Shown in pieces: positions 8,312 through 16,505 of a stretch of 64,000 nucleotides of DNA. The DNA comes from FEB-25 sp963726315. Its GTDB lineage: Bacteria; Chloroflexota; Anaerolineae; Anaerolineales; UBA4823. Each line of letters opens with the position of its first letter. Within the stretch, counting starts at the first letter, position 1. The DNA is taken from NCBI GenBank assembly GCA_963726315.1, contig CAVSBZ010000005.1, positions 186,001 to 250,000 on the forward strand, given 5' to 3'. The translations under genes and the position numbers were made by a program. The notes beneath the pieces are model-generated. The model was not told the origin of the DNA and searched no databases. It worked only from the letters and a program-made list of their open reading frames with translations.

Positions 8312-9073
8312 ATGAATAAGACCCCTGTTCGTCAATCCTCCCTCTCATCCCAGATCCTTGGCATCCTTATCGAGCAAATCAGGAACGGGACCTTTCCACC
8401 TGAAACACCGCTACCACCTGAAAACCAGCTGGCGGCGAATTATAAGGTCAGCCGGGCGACGATCCGCAGCGCTTTTGACCGAATGGAAGCGATGGGGTTG
8501 ATCATCCGCCGCCAGGGTGTTGGGACTTTCGTCCGAAAAAACTCCAATATTTCCAACCTGCTCAACCAGTTCATCGATTTTCCACGCCTGATCGCCGATA
8601 ATGGCTTCGAGCCTGGTTACGATCAATTGCGGGCTGAGCTGGTCGAGCCATCCCCGGAGCTGATTCAAAATTTCAAGATCAACCCCGATGATAAGCTACT
8701 CGAGATCGAGAAAGTCTTTCTCGCCGACGGCGACCCGATCATTTACTGTATCAACCATATCCCTGAGTGGGTTTTTAAAGAGGCGTTTCCCGGTGACGAG
8801 GTTCTGCAACCCGGTCTCACCGAACCCATCCTGGAATTCCTTGAACAGAAGTGCGGACAATCGATCTCCTATTACTTCTCCTCGGTGCGTGCAGATATCC
8901 TTAAAAATTGCTGCGTGCCTAAACTATTCAAGAAATTGGATCCTACGACTTCCGTCCTGGTCATCGATGAGATCGGCTATAACCGCGACGATCAACCTGT
9001 ACACCAATCCATCGAATTCCATCCCGGCAACCGCATGAGCTTCAAGCTCATCCGCTCACGAAACGGAACATAG
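8312..9073 (+). CDS. GntR-family regulator with UTRA ligand domain
   Basis: This 253-residue regulator has an N-terminal winged HTH (residues 10-75: SSQILGILIEQIRNG, PPENQLAANYKVSRATIR, GVGTFV) and a C-terminal UTRA/HutC ligand-binding domain (about 95-250). The reading frame is open far upstream into the divergent corrinoid gene. The ATG at 8312 is chosen because MNKTPVRQ is where the DNA-binding domain starts and it lies just after the promoter. HutC-type members usually repress catabolic genes and release DNA on binding a substrate or intermediate. Its own promoter and the divergent operon share the repeat at 8254-8276, suggesting autoregulation and control of the methyltransferase genes. 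The ligand is unknown. Confidence 0.9.
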   Translation: MNKTPVRQSSLSSQILGILIEQIRNGTFPPETPLPPENQLAANYKVSRATIRSAFDRMEAMGLIIRRQGVGTFVRKNSNISNLLNQFIDFPRLIADNGFEPGYDQLRAELVEPSPELIQNFKINPDDKLLEIEKVFLADGDPIIYCINHIPEWVFKEAFPGDEVLQPGLTEPILEFLEQKCGQSISYYFSSVRADILKNCCVPKLFKKLDPTTSVLVIDEIGYNRDDQPVHQSIEFHPGNRMSFKLIRSRNGT

Positions 9074-9095
9074 ATCACCCCATGCAAATATCCCT

Positions 9096-9122
9096 TGACT
9101 CCCGGGTAGCCCAAAGGAGTCA
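9096..9122 (+). terminator. Hairpin downstream of gntR
   Basis: TGACTCC (9096-9102) pairs with GGAGTCA (9116-9122), with an inner GGG/CCC pairing. No T-run follows, so it could be a weak terminator, an attenuator or a processing site between gntR and the downstream methyltransferase genes. Confidence 0.35.
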
Positions 9123-9214
9123 TTAACTACCTCGCTGACAATGTGTGATTGCACGACGCTGAGATTCTCTAATTTCAGATAGATCGCAAAATTTACTCGA
9201 TAGAGGTTTCCGCT

Positions 9215-10645
9215 TTGCCACTTCCAGGATTTAAATGCAAAAAACCTTATGAAATCCTTTCGATGGATGAAGTAGAAAGGATCCATCAGGGTTCTCTGGA
9301 AGTGTTATCCGAAACTGGCATGACGGTTGTTCATGACCGATCGCTGAAGATTCTTGCAGAGGGTGGCTGCCAGGTGGACTTTGACACAAAGCGGGTGAGA
9401 TTTCCATCCGATATCGTAAAAAGGGCGGTCTCTAGCTGCCCAGAAACATTTATACTAAAAGCCCGCAACCCTGACCTATCCCTCGATCTTGGCGGTGAGA
9501 CAGTTTATTTCGCCTCTTTCCCTGGTTTCACCTGGCTCGACCCTGATACCCAGGAGCGGCGCGTCGCCACGATCGAGGACTGTGCCAGGTTGGTCCGTTT
9601 ATGTGATGCTTTGCCTCTGGTGCACACGCTGTGTCAGCCAGTGGCTCACCTGGGCGACAAACCTCCCCAAGTCGAATTGGAATGGGTGCATGCCACAGAG
9701 CTGCGTAATACCGATAAAACCATCATGGGCACGGCTTTTGGGGGTAGCTCTAAATGGCTGGTCCAGATGGTGGAGGCTGCCGGTCAACAGACGCTTGGCG
9801 GGATATGCATATCTTCGCCCCTCGCCATTCCTGCCGACCAGGCTCAGGGAATCCTTGATTACGCCGAGTCAGGCAATCCCCAGCTCATCCTGAGTGGTCC
9901 TTCCAAGGGGGCAACGGGTCCCGCCAGCATGGCCGGTACCCTGGTGCTCCAAAATGCCGAGATCCTGGGTGGCACCGTGCTGGCGCAGCTGGCTAATCCG
10001 GGCTGTGGGGTGATGTATATGGGTTATTCAACCCCCATGGACATGCGCTTTGGCACCATGGCCAGTGGTGCTGTGGAAGTGGGTCTTATGGCGGTTGCCA
10101 CAGCCCAGCTGGCTCGCTATTATAAAATGCCTTCGGGAGTGTTCTATCCCATGACGGACGCCAAGGTTCCCGACCCCCAGGCTGTATTTGAAAAGCACCT
10201 GCAAACTTACCTGTGTGCCACGGCGGGTGTGAATTACATCATGCCATTGGGCGGCCTGGATAACGAAGGCGCGCATTCGCCGGTGCAGATGATCATCGAC
10301 CATGAAGTATGCCGTATGGTTGGCAAGGTCCTGGAAGGGATCAAAATAGATGACGAACATCTGGCGATCGACTTGATCAAGCAAGTCGGCCCTCCACCTG
10401 GGAATTATTTAAAGACCAAACACACCCGTACCCACTGGCAGGAGGAATACATCTTATCCGATGTGATCGTCCGCGAGAACTACAAGGCCTGGGTGGATGG
10501 TGGCAGCCGTGGGATTCTGGACCGCGCAGCTGAGGTCGCACGCCATCTGATGGACACCCATGTGCCCAATCCACTCCCGCCTGAAGCAGACCGGGAGCTT
10601 GCTAAGATCCTTTTAGCCGCCGAAAAAGAAAAGATCAAGACATGA
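9215..10645 (+). CDS. MttB-family (COG5598-type) corrinoid methyltransferase, no pyrrolysine codon
   Basis: This 476-residue protein is of the trimethylamine methyltransferase superfamily rather than the MtmB family. Recognisable parts are EVERIHQGSLEVLSETGM near the N-terminus, RVRFPSDIVKRAV, the ELRNTDKT segment, GGTVLAQLANPGCGVMYMG, and TDAKVPDPQAVFEK followed by DHEVCRMVG toward the C-terminus. Bacterial members without pyrrolysine include the glycine betaine methyltransferase MtgB and enzymes for proline betaine and carnitine, so a methylated amine or quaternary amine is a reasonable substrate class. No amber codon interrupts it. The start is a TTG at 9215 preceded by AGAGG at 8 bases; the next in-frame ATG would cut into the conserved N-terminus. 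It is the only MttB-type gene in the island. Confidence 0.82.
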   Translation: MPLPGFKCKKPYEILSMDEVERIHQGSLEVLSETGMTVVHDRSLKILAEGGCQVDFDTKRVRFPSDIVKRAVSSCPETFILKARNPDLSLDLGGETVYFASFPGFTWLDPDTQERRVATIEDCARLVRLCDALPLVHTLCQPVAHLGDKPPQVELEWVHATELRNTDKTIMGTAFGGSSKWLVQMVEAAGQQTLGGICISSPLAIPADQAQGILDYAESGNPQLILSGPSKGATGPASMAGTLVLQNAEILGGTVLAQLANPGCGVMYMGYSTPMDMRFGTMASGAVEVGLMAVATAQLARYYKMPSGVFYPMTDAKVPDPQAVFEKHLQTYLCATAGVNYIMPLGGLDNEGAHSPVQMIIDHEVCRMVGKVLEGIKIDDEHLAIDLIKQVGPPPGNYLKTKHTRTHWQEEYILSDVIVRENYKAWVDGGSRGILDRAAEVARHLMDTHVPNPLPPEADRELAKILLAAEKEKIKT

Positions 10646-10702
10646 TCAAGCTGAACAATCCGCCCTTATATAAAATCCCATTTCAGCATAAGAAGGTAAT
10701 CC

Positions 10703-12127
10703 ATGCAAAACAACCGTCTCTCGCTCATCATAGATCGCTCAGAAAATGGACCATTCATGAAGGAATCGGCTTATGACATGGCGCTTGCGCGTAAAACGAT
10801 GGAGCTGGTCCGCAAGCACGGTATTCATTTCGACCGTTCCGTGGTCGTTCCGACCGACGATGACATGGCTGATCGCTTATACCAGGCTGGGTTGGAATTA
10901 TTTTTAGACATGGGAGTCTATAACCAGACGACTGAGCGCTGCATCCTTTTCCCGCGTGAAGAAGTGGAAACTGCCGTAGCTGAAGCCCCCAGTGGCTTCA
11001 CCATGGGCAGCGGGAAGGATGCCCGTGAGATGCGCCATCGCCAGGTGGAGACCACTAATCCATGTATTGTACACAGCGGTCCAACCGGCACCCCATCCAG
11101 CGAACGGTATCACCCTCTTATCCTGTACAGCTGCGCCCAGGAACCACTGGTAGACGTCCTCGGAGGCGGCTCGGTCTCCACCTATATGAACCAGCTGATC
11201 ATCCCCGGTTCACCCACAGAGATCCTGGGCTGCCGTAAACAAGCCACGGTTGCCCGCCAGGCGACTATGATGGCTGGCAGGGGCGGGATGGGGATCAACG
11301 ATGTGGCTGTACCGCTTACCTGCTCAGGAAAAATGGCAGCATATGACCCCGAGACCGGTCTGCGCCCCTGCGATAGCATGCTGGTGGCGATCATGCCCGA
11401 GCTCAAGACCAATTATGACCAGTTATCGCGTGTGGCCTTCATGCAAAGCGTTGGCATGCACATCGTCAACTTGATGACCCCTCTGATCGGAGGCTTGGGC
11501 GGTGGGGCAGAAGGCACGGCGATCGTCACCGTCGCCAGCCATATCATGGGAGCAGTGTGCTACAGCGTTGCTTACCACGATATGGGGCACATGAGTCTAC
11601 GCTGGTCACACAATACCGACCGTATGGGTTTATGGATCTATGCCATGGTTGGTCAGGCGATTGCCCGCAACACTCCTATGGTCACCACCAACGCCATCTA
11701 CACCCGCAGTGGGTTGGGCACACCTGAAATGCTGTGGGAAGTAGCTGCCTGTGCCATCGCCTGCACACCGTGCGGCGTGCACCAGATGGGCATCGGCACT
11801 ACCGGAGGAAAGGAAACCGACCATACCAGCGGTCTGGAAGCGCGCTTCAATGCCGAGGTGTCTCATGCTGCGCTTGGTTTACGGCGCGCGGACTCTAACA
11901 ATTACGTCTTACAGTGCCTGGAGTTCTACGAAAAAATTATGGACCATCCTAAACCCGGTAAACCCTTCCCGGAGCTGTATAACACCGATACTGTCGAGCC
12001 CGGCGAAGAATGGCTGGATGTGTATCATCAGGTTCGGCAAAAACTGATCGAATTGGGTCTGGATATGGACGGTGCCTGGAAGAAGGTGAGGAAAACCTTC
12101 CCACAGCGTTCACTCTCAGATAACTAA
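10703..12127 (+). CDS. Pyrrolysine-free MtmB-family methyltransferase 2
   Basis: A 474-residue MtmB-family protein, full length. Landmarks are IDRSENGPFMKESAYDM at the N-terminus, HSGPTGTPSSER (the MtmB GGPTGSPISE region), AGRGGMGIN ending at residue 199, MPELKTNYDQ, GGLGGGAEGTA, TDHTSGLEARFNAEV and ELYNTDTVEPGEEW. Asn199 stands where archaeal MtmB has pyrrolysine. The AAGAAGG ribosome binding site is 8 bases from the ATG. The next gene is a close paralogue, so this is a tandem duplication whose copies have since diverged at the active-site position (Asn here, Glu there). It probably acts with the corrinoid protein at 13551. Confidence 0.8.
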   Translation: MQNNRLSLIIDRSENGPFMKESAYDMALARKTMELVRKHGIHFDRSVVVPTDDDMADRLYQAGLELFLDMGVYNQTTERCILFPREEVETAVAEAPSGFTMGSGKDAREMRHRQVETTNPCIVHSGPTGTPSSERYHPLILYSCAQEPLVDVLGGGSVSTYMNQLIIPGSPTEILGCRKQATVARQATMMAGRGGMGINDVAVPLTCSGKMAAYDPETGLRPCDSMLVAIMPELKTNYDQLSRVAFMQSVGMHIVNLMTPLIGGLGGGAEGTAIVTVASHIMGAVCYSVAYHDMGHMSLRWSHNTDRMGLWIYAMVGQAIARNTPMVTTNAIYTRSGLGTPEMLWEVAACAIACTPCGVHQMGIGTTGGKETDHTSGLEARFNAEVSHAALGLRRADSNNYVLQCLEFYEKIMDHPKPGKPFPELYNTDTVEPGEEWLDVYHQVRQKLIELGLDMDGAWKKVRKTFPQRSLSDN

Positions 12128-12160
12128 TCATAAAATAGTTTAAGAGAGAATTGTTCCGCT

Positions 12161-13570
12161 ATGCACAATAATTTCTTGCCTGAAATTGTCAATCGCTCTG
12201 AGAATGGGCCTTTTATTAAAGAATCAGCCTATGATATGACCCTAGCCCGTAAGACTGCCGAGCTGGTCAAAAAATATGCGTTAAAATTCGACCCTCAGGT
12301 GCTTGTCCCCAGAGATGATGAGATGGCTAACCGCCTGTACCAGGCAGGTGTGGAGTTGTTTATTGAGTTGGGGGTCTACAACCAATCCACCGAGCGCCGC
12401 ATCCTGTTCAACCGCCAGGAAGTTGAGACAGCCGTGGCGCAGGCTCCCAACGCCGTCGTTCTGGGGTGTGGGAAGGATGCGGTGATCGAAAGGCACCGGG
12501 ATGTAGAGAGCCGGGTGCCTTGCCGCATGCACAGCGGTCCGACTGGAACGCCTTCAAGCGAACGCTTCCACCCGCTCATCCTGCAGTCCTGTGCCCAGGA
12601 AGCCCTGGTCGATTGCCTTGGCGCGGGGTCTGTTGCCACCTATCAGGGGCGGCTAATCATTTCTGCCTCGCCGAGTGAAATTTTGGCTTCGCGCAAGGAA
12701 GCTTTTCTGGCGCGCGAGACCATCCGGATGGCAGGTCGGCCCGGCATGCACATCGAAGATGTCGCCGTTCCGCTCACCTGCGCCGGTAAGATGGCCACCT
12801 TCGATCCAGAGCTGGGGTTGCGTCCAACCGATGGCTTGCTGGTATCACAGATGCCCGAGCTCAAGACTAATTATGACCAGCTATCGCGGGTGGCTTATAT
12901 GCAGAGCGTGGGGATGCACACCGTGGACCTGATGACCCCACTCGTCGGAGGTCTAGGTGGCGGTGCGGAAGGCACAGCCATTGTTACTGTCGCCAGCCAC
13001 ATCCTGGGAGCGCTCTGTTATGCCGTATCTTATCATTTCATGGGTCACATGAACCTGCGCTGGTCGCATAATACCGACCGAATGGGGTTGTGGATCCAGT
13101 CGATGGCTGGCCAAGCCCTGGCGCAGAACACTCCAATGGTCTGCGTCAACGACCTGTACACCCGATCGGACTTGGGAACCGCGGAAGTTCTGTGGGAGGT
13201 GGCAGCCGGTGCCCTGGTTGGAGCGGTCAGTGGGCTGAACCAACATGGGGTTGGTGCGACCTGTGGAACCAAGACTGATCATACCAGTGGACTGGAAGCC
13301 CGATTCCAAGCCCAGGTGGCCCATGCAGCCCTGGGTCTAACCCGCTTGCAGGCCAATCAATTTGTGGTTGAGTGCTTGCGACATTACGAGCACACGTTGG
13401 CAAATCCAAATCCTGGGAAATCCTTCCCCGAGCTCTACAACACAGATACCCTCGAACCGGGCCAGGAATGGTTGGATATCTATCATGAGGTTAGCAACGA
13501 ACTGACCCAGATGGGTCTAAACATTGACGAAGGCTGGAGAAAGGTACGCCATGACGAAAATTCCAATTGA
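12161..13570 (+). CDS. Pyrrolysine-free MtmB-family methyltransferase 3
   Basis: A 469-residue tandem paralogue of the gene before it, sharing NRSENGPFIKESAYDM, HSGPTGTPSSERFHPL, MPELKTNYDQLSRVA, GGLGGGAEGTAIVTVASH and ELYNTDTLEPGQEW. AGRPGMHIE places Glu199 at the pyrrolysine position. The acidic residue is a notable difference from its neighbour (Asn). Its last 20 bases overlap the start of the corrinoid protein gene, indicating translational coupling and a dedicated partnership. Its function as a methyltransferase is inferred from the family; the substrate is not known. Confidence 0.8.
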   Translation: MHNNFLPEIVNRSENGPFIKESAYDMTLARKTAELVKKYALKFDPQVLVPRDDEMANRLYQAGVELFIELGVYNQSTERRILFNRQEVETAVAQAPNAVVLGCGKDAVIERHRDVESRVPCRMHSGPTGTPSSERFHPLILQSCAQEALVDCLGAGSVATYQGRLIISASPSEILASRKEAFLARETIRMAGRPGMHIEDVAVPLTCAGKMATFDPELGLRPTDGLLVSQMPELKTNYDQLSRVAYMQSVGMHTVDLMTPLVGGLGGGAEGTAIVTVASHILGALCYAVSYHFMGHMNLRWSHNTDRMGLWIQSMAGQALAQNTPMVCVNDLYTRSDLGTAEVLWEVAAGALVGAVSGLNQHGVGATCGTKTDHTSGLEARFQAQVAHAALGLTRLQANQFVVECLRHYEHTLANPNPGKSFPELYNTDTLEPGQEWLDIYHEVSNELTQMGLNIDEGWRKVRHDENSN

Positions 13571-14219
13571 TCTACGTGAAAAGCTCGATGCAGCCCTGCG
13601 ACTTGGCGATGCTGAAGCATCCAAATCGATCGCCAGGCAAATGCTGGATGACGGTGTAGAACCGTTTGTGCTGGTACAGGAAGCCCTGGTGCCCACTCTG
13701 ACCGATGTGGGGCAGAAGTTCCAGGATTTCGAAATCTACCTTCCCGAGCTGATGATGGCAGGTGAAGCTGCAGAACGCGTCACCGCCTTGCTAGAAGACA
13801 TCATGTTAAAGTCCGGAAAAGCGAGCCTATCTTACGGTACGGTAATCCTGGGGCAGGTCGAAGGGGATATCCACGACATCGGTCGTAACATCCTGCGGAT
13901 CCTGCTCAGGTCGCATGGGTTCAAGGTGGTGGACCTGGGACGGGATGTAGCCGCCAGCGCTTTCCTGGAGGCTGCCCAAAAGGAAAAAGCCGATATCGTT
14001 GGCTTATCAGCCTTAATGACCACTGCCCTGCCTGCCCAGCGCAGGACCATTCACCTGTTTTCAGAGGTGGGTGTGCGCGATCAATTCAAACTCATTATCG
14101 GTGGGGGCGCCACCAATCAATCCTGGGCAGATGAGATAGGCGCAGATGGCTACGCATCGGATGCTGCTGCCGCGGTCGACCTATGCAAGCGGCTGATCGA
14201 CCAACCATCAAACAAGTAA
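13551..14219 (+). CDS. Corrinoid (B12-binding) methyl-carrier protein 2
   Basis: A 222-residue carrier with cap domain (FVLVQEALVPTLTDVG, YLPELMMAGEA) and B12-binding domain (GDIHDIGRNI with the cobalt-ligating His, VGLSALMTT, IIGGGATNQSW). The ATG at 13551 is chosen over an upstream in-frame TTG because it follows AGAAAGG at a normal distance and begins at the usual cap-domain start. It is translationally coupled to MtmB-like gene 3. Confidence 0.9.
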   Translation: MTKIPIDLREKLDAALRLGDAEASKSIARQMLDDGVEPFVLVQEALVPTLTDVGQKFQDFEIYLPELMMAGEAAERVTALLEDIMLKSGKASLSYGTVILGQVEGDIHDIGRNILRILLRSHGFKVVDLGRDVAASAFLEAAQKEKADIVGLSALMTTALPAQRRTIHLFSEVGVRDQFKLIIGGGATNQSWADEIGADGYASDAAAAVDLCKRLIDQPSNK

Positions 14220-14374
14220 GGTATTCAGTTACTTTTTGACGGATCTCATGTACCGCAAGATCACCCTCTGTGCTGATCGCACCACATTCCAATAACTCAA
14301 TTCTCGGCACACGTTCCGTTTGAAAGACCTGATGCCACAATTGTAAAGGTATACCTGCAAGTGAGGATACACCC

Positions 14375-15750
14375 ATGAAAAATACCACAAGGTTGATGGA
14401 TATTATCCAACGCTGCCTGACCGGTCCCATTGTGGACGAGCAGCAGTTCGATTCTGAGCATGTGACCCTTGGTCTCCGCCGGGTGGTTAAACAGTATGAT
14501 ATCCACCTTGACCGTTCGCATGTGGTCAACCTGGACGATGGTCTGGCTGACCGGGTTTGGGAGGCAGCCCTGGATTTTCTCGTCAATTGTGGGATCTACT
14601 GCCTGGATACCGGGCGGGTCATCCAATTTACTCACCAGGAAATCGACCGTATCTTATCCGAAGCCCCTGAAGAGGTGCTGCTCGGTAGCGGCGAGGATGC
14701 CGTCCGTGAGCGTTCTCGCCCACTCGGAGAGTCGCGCCCTCCCTCAACATGGGCGGTCCCGTAGGCACACCTGTGAGTGAGGACCTGTTCTCGCAGCTCA
14801 TGTTGAGCTATGTCCAGGAGCCCAACGTGGATGTTGTTTGCCCTGGAACGTTGAGCACCGTTCAGGGTAGCGATATCCGCACCCGTTCACCGCTGGAGAT
14901 CATGGCTGCCTGGCAGGAGTGTGACCAGATGATGCAGGTTCTGAACAAAGCTGGTCGACCCGGTATGGCTGTGAACTGCGTTCAGATCAGCATCAGTGAT
15001 GTCGGATTCCTCTCCGCCATTAGCAGGGGCGGTTATCGCCCTACCGATATGCATACCCTGGGAATGATCAGCGAGCTTAAGGTGAACTTTGAACAGCTCA
15101 ATAAAGTGGCTCACGCCATCTATCAGGGCGGTATCATCGATCCTTTCGCCAATCCGATTTACGGAGGACTGGGCGGCGGCATCGAAGGCATCGCTGTGCT
15201 CCTTACCGCCGAGATGGTTGCCCTCAACCTGGTTTTCATCGCCGTTTGCCATGGCTCATCCCCCACCCACCCATTCAACTTTAACGACACGGGTAGAGAG
15301 ATCATGCAGGCTACCAGCCTGTCGCTCCAGGCTTTGGCGCGTAACAGCCACTTGATGACGAATATGACCGTCTCCCCGGTGGGAGGCCCTGGCACGAAGA
15401 CCTTGCTGTATGAATGCGCCGCTTACACCACCTTATGCACCGTGTCTGGGATCAGCCGCATTTTGGGACCTCGCTCTGCCTGCGGGACGGTCCAGGACCA
15501 CGTCTCCGGGTTGGAGGCGCGCTTCAACGGCAAAGTTGCCCAGGCGGCTGCTCAGCTGAGCCGCGAGCAGGCTGATGAGATCGTTCAGTGTGCACTGGTA
15601 AAGTATGAGGGATTACAGGATAAGAAACCGGTGGGTCAGCCCTTCCAGGAGGTGTATGATCTCAAGACCCTTCAGCCCACCAGGGAATGGCGTGCCACTT
15701 ATGTGGAGGTCTTAAACGAGGTATCCGACTGGGGGCTTTCGGTCGATTAA
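14375..15750 (+). pseudogene. Pyrrolysine-free MtmB-family methyltransferase 4, single-base frameshift
   Basis: Two overlapping frames together make one MtmB-family protein of about 458 residues. The first (14375-14764) covers DIIQRCLTGPIVDEQQF to GESRPPS. The second carries GGPVGTPVSED through KTLQPTREW. Loss of one base in the C-rich stretch near 14731-14745 explains the break: adding one C restores P-P-L-N-M-G-G-P, as the family requires. Asn at about residue 201 (AGRPGMAVN) replaces pyrrolysine. Everything after the break is intact, so this is either a recent inactivation or a sequencing indel. The TAG at 14762 belongs to the shifted frame and is not a pyrrolysine codon. A good GTGAGGA ribosome binding site precedes the ATG. 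Its closest relative in the window is MtmB-like 6 at 25045. Confidence 0.75.
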
Positions 15751-16384
15751 ACAGCACGTGGGCTACTTTGACCGCCTCGATAGCGTTATCACCGTAGGCA
15801 TCGGCTCCGGCTTTCTCTGCCCACTCCTGGCTCACCGGCCCACCGCCTACCATCACCTTAAAACGCCCCTTGTATTTCTCATTTTCGCGCAGTATATCGA
15901 TCACATCTTTCATTGACGGCAGCGAAGGCAGCATCAGTGCGGACAGAGCGATGATGTCAGCATTAAATTCGACTGCTGCTTTGATGACGCTCGCGGCAGG
16001 TACATCCACACCCAGGTCTTTGAGCTCGAAACCATTCACCTCCAACATGGTCTTGACGATATTCTTCCCAATGTCATGCAGGTCTCCCGAGACGGTGCAG
16101 ATCACGATCCGCCCTTTTTTAGCCTGTGACGGTTCATCCGCCAGGTAAGGCAGTAGCACCTCCTGGATCGCCTTCACCGTGGATGCGGAGTTCATCAGCT
16201 CCGGTAAAAATATATCCAGGCGGGAGAAGCGCTCACCCACAACGACCAAAGTGGGTTCGATGCATTCGATAAAAATCTGGGGGACTTTTTTCCCCGCATT
16301 GACCAGCGTTAAGGCTTCCTTCACCCCGGTTTCCTTATCACCTGCGTGGATTGCTTCGGAGAGCGCATTATATTCATTATCCAT
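15662..16384 (-). CDS. Corrinoid (B12-binding) methyl-carrier protein 3, C-terminally extended
   Basis: A 240-residue carrier with cap domain (FIECIEPTLVVVGERF, FLPELMNSAS) and B12 domain (GDLHDIGKNI, IIALSALMLPS, MVGGGPVSQEW, ADAYGDNAIEAVKVA). The family normally ends just after that last helix. Here about 28 further residues rich in Pro, Arg and Trp follow, encoded antisense to the end of the convergent MtmB-like gene 4 (89-base overlap). The original stop was probably lost and read-through into the neighbour created the tail. It is the last gene of the importer operon, after adenine deaminase. Confidence 0.85.
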   Translation of the reverse strand: MDNEYNALSEAIHAGDKETGVKEALTLVNAGKKVPQIFIECIEPTLVVVGERFSRLDIFLPELMNSASTVKAIQEVLLPYLADEPSQAKKGRIVICTVSGDLHDIGKNIVKTMLEVNGFELKDLGVDVPAASVIKAAVEFNADIIALSALMLPSLPSMKDVIDILRENEKYKGRFKVMVGGGPVSQEWAEKAGADAYGDNAIEAVKVAHVLFNRPKAPSRIPRLRPPHKWHAIPWWAEGS

Positions 16385-16505
16385 GGTTTGTTTGCTCTTT
16401 CATCTTGATAAATTTTAGTGTTTTCAATTCCAATTTCTAAATGGTCTATTTTTTTTCTTGAACCTGTGAGCCGCCTTACGCGAACCGCACTCATCCGCCC
16501 GCTTC

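Noticed and set aside
14762..14764. TAG codon in the first frame of MtmB-like 4 as a pyrrolysine codon
   Set aside because: It lies after the frameshift point, in the wrong frame and about 70 codons before the pyrrolysine position. The aligned residue there is Asn. No tRNA-Pyl or pyl gene is visible in the window.
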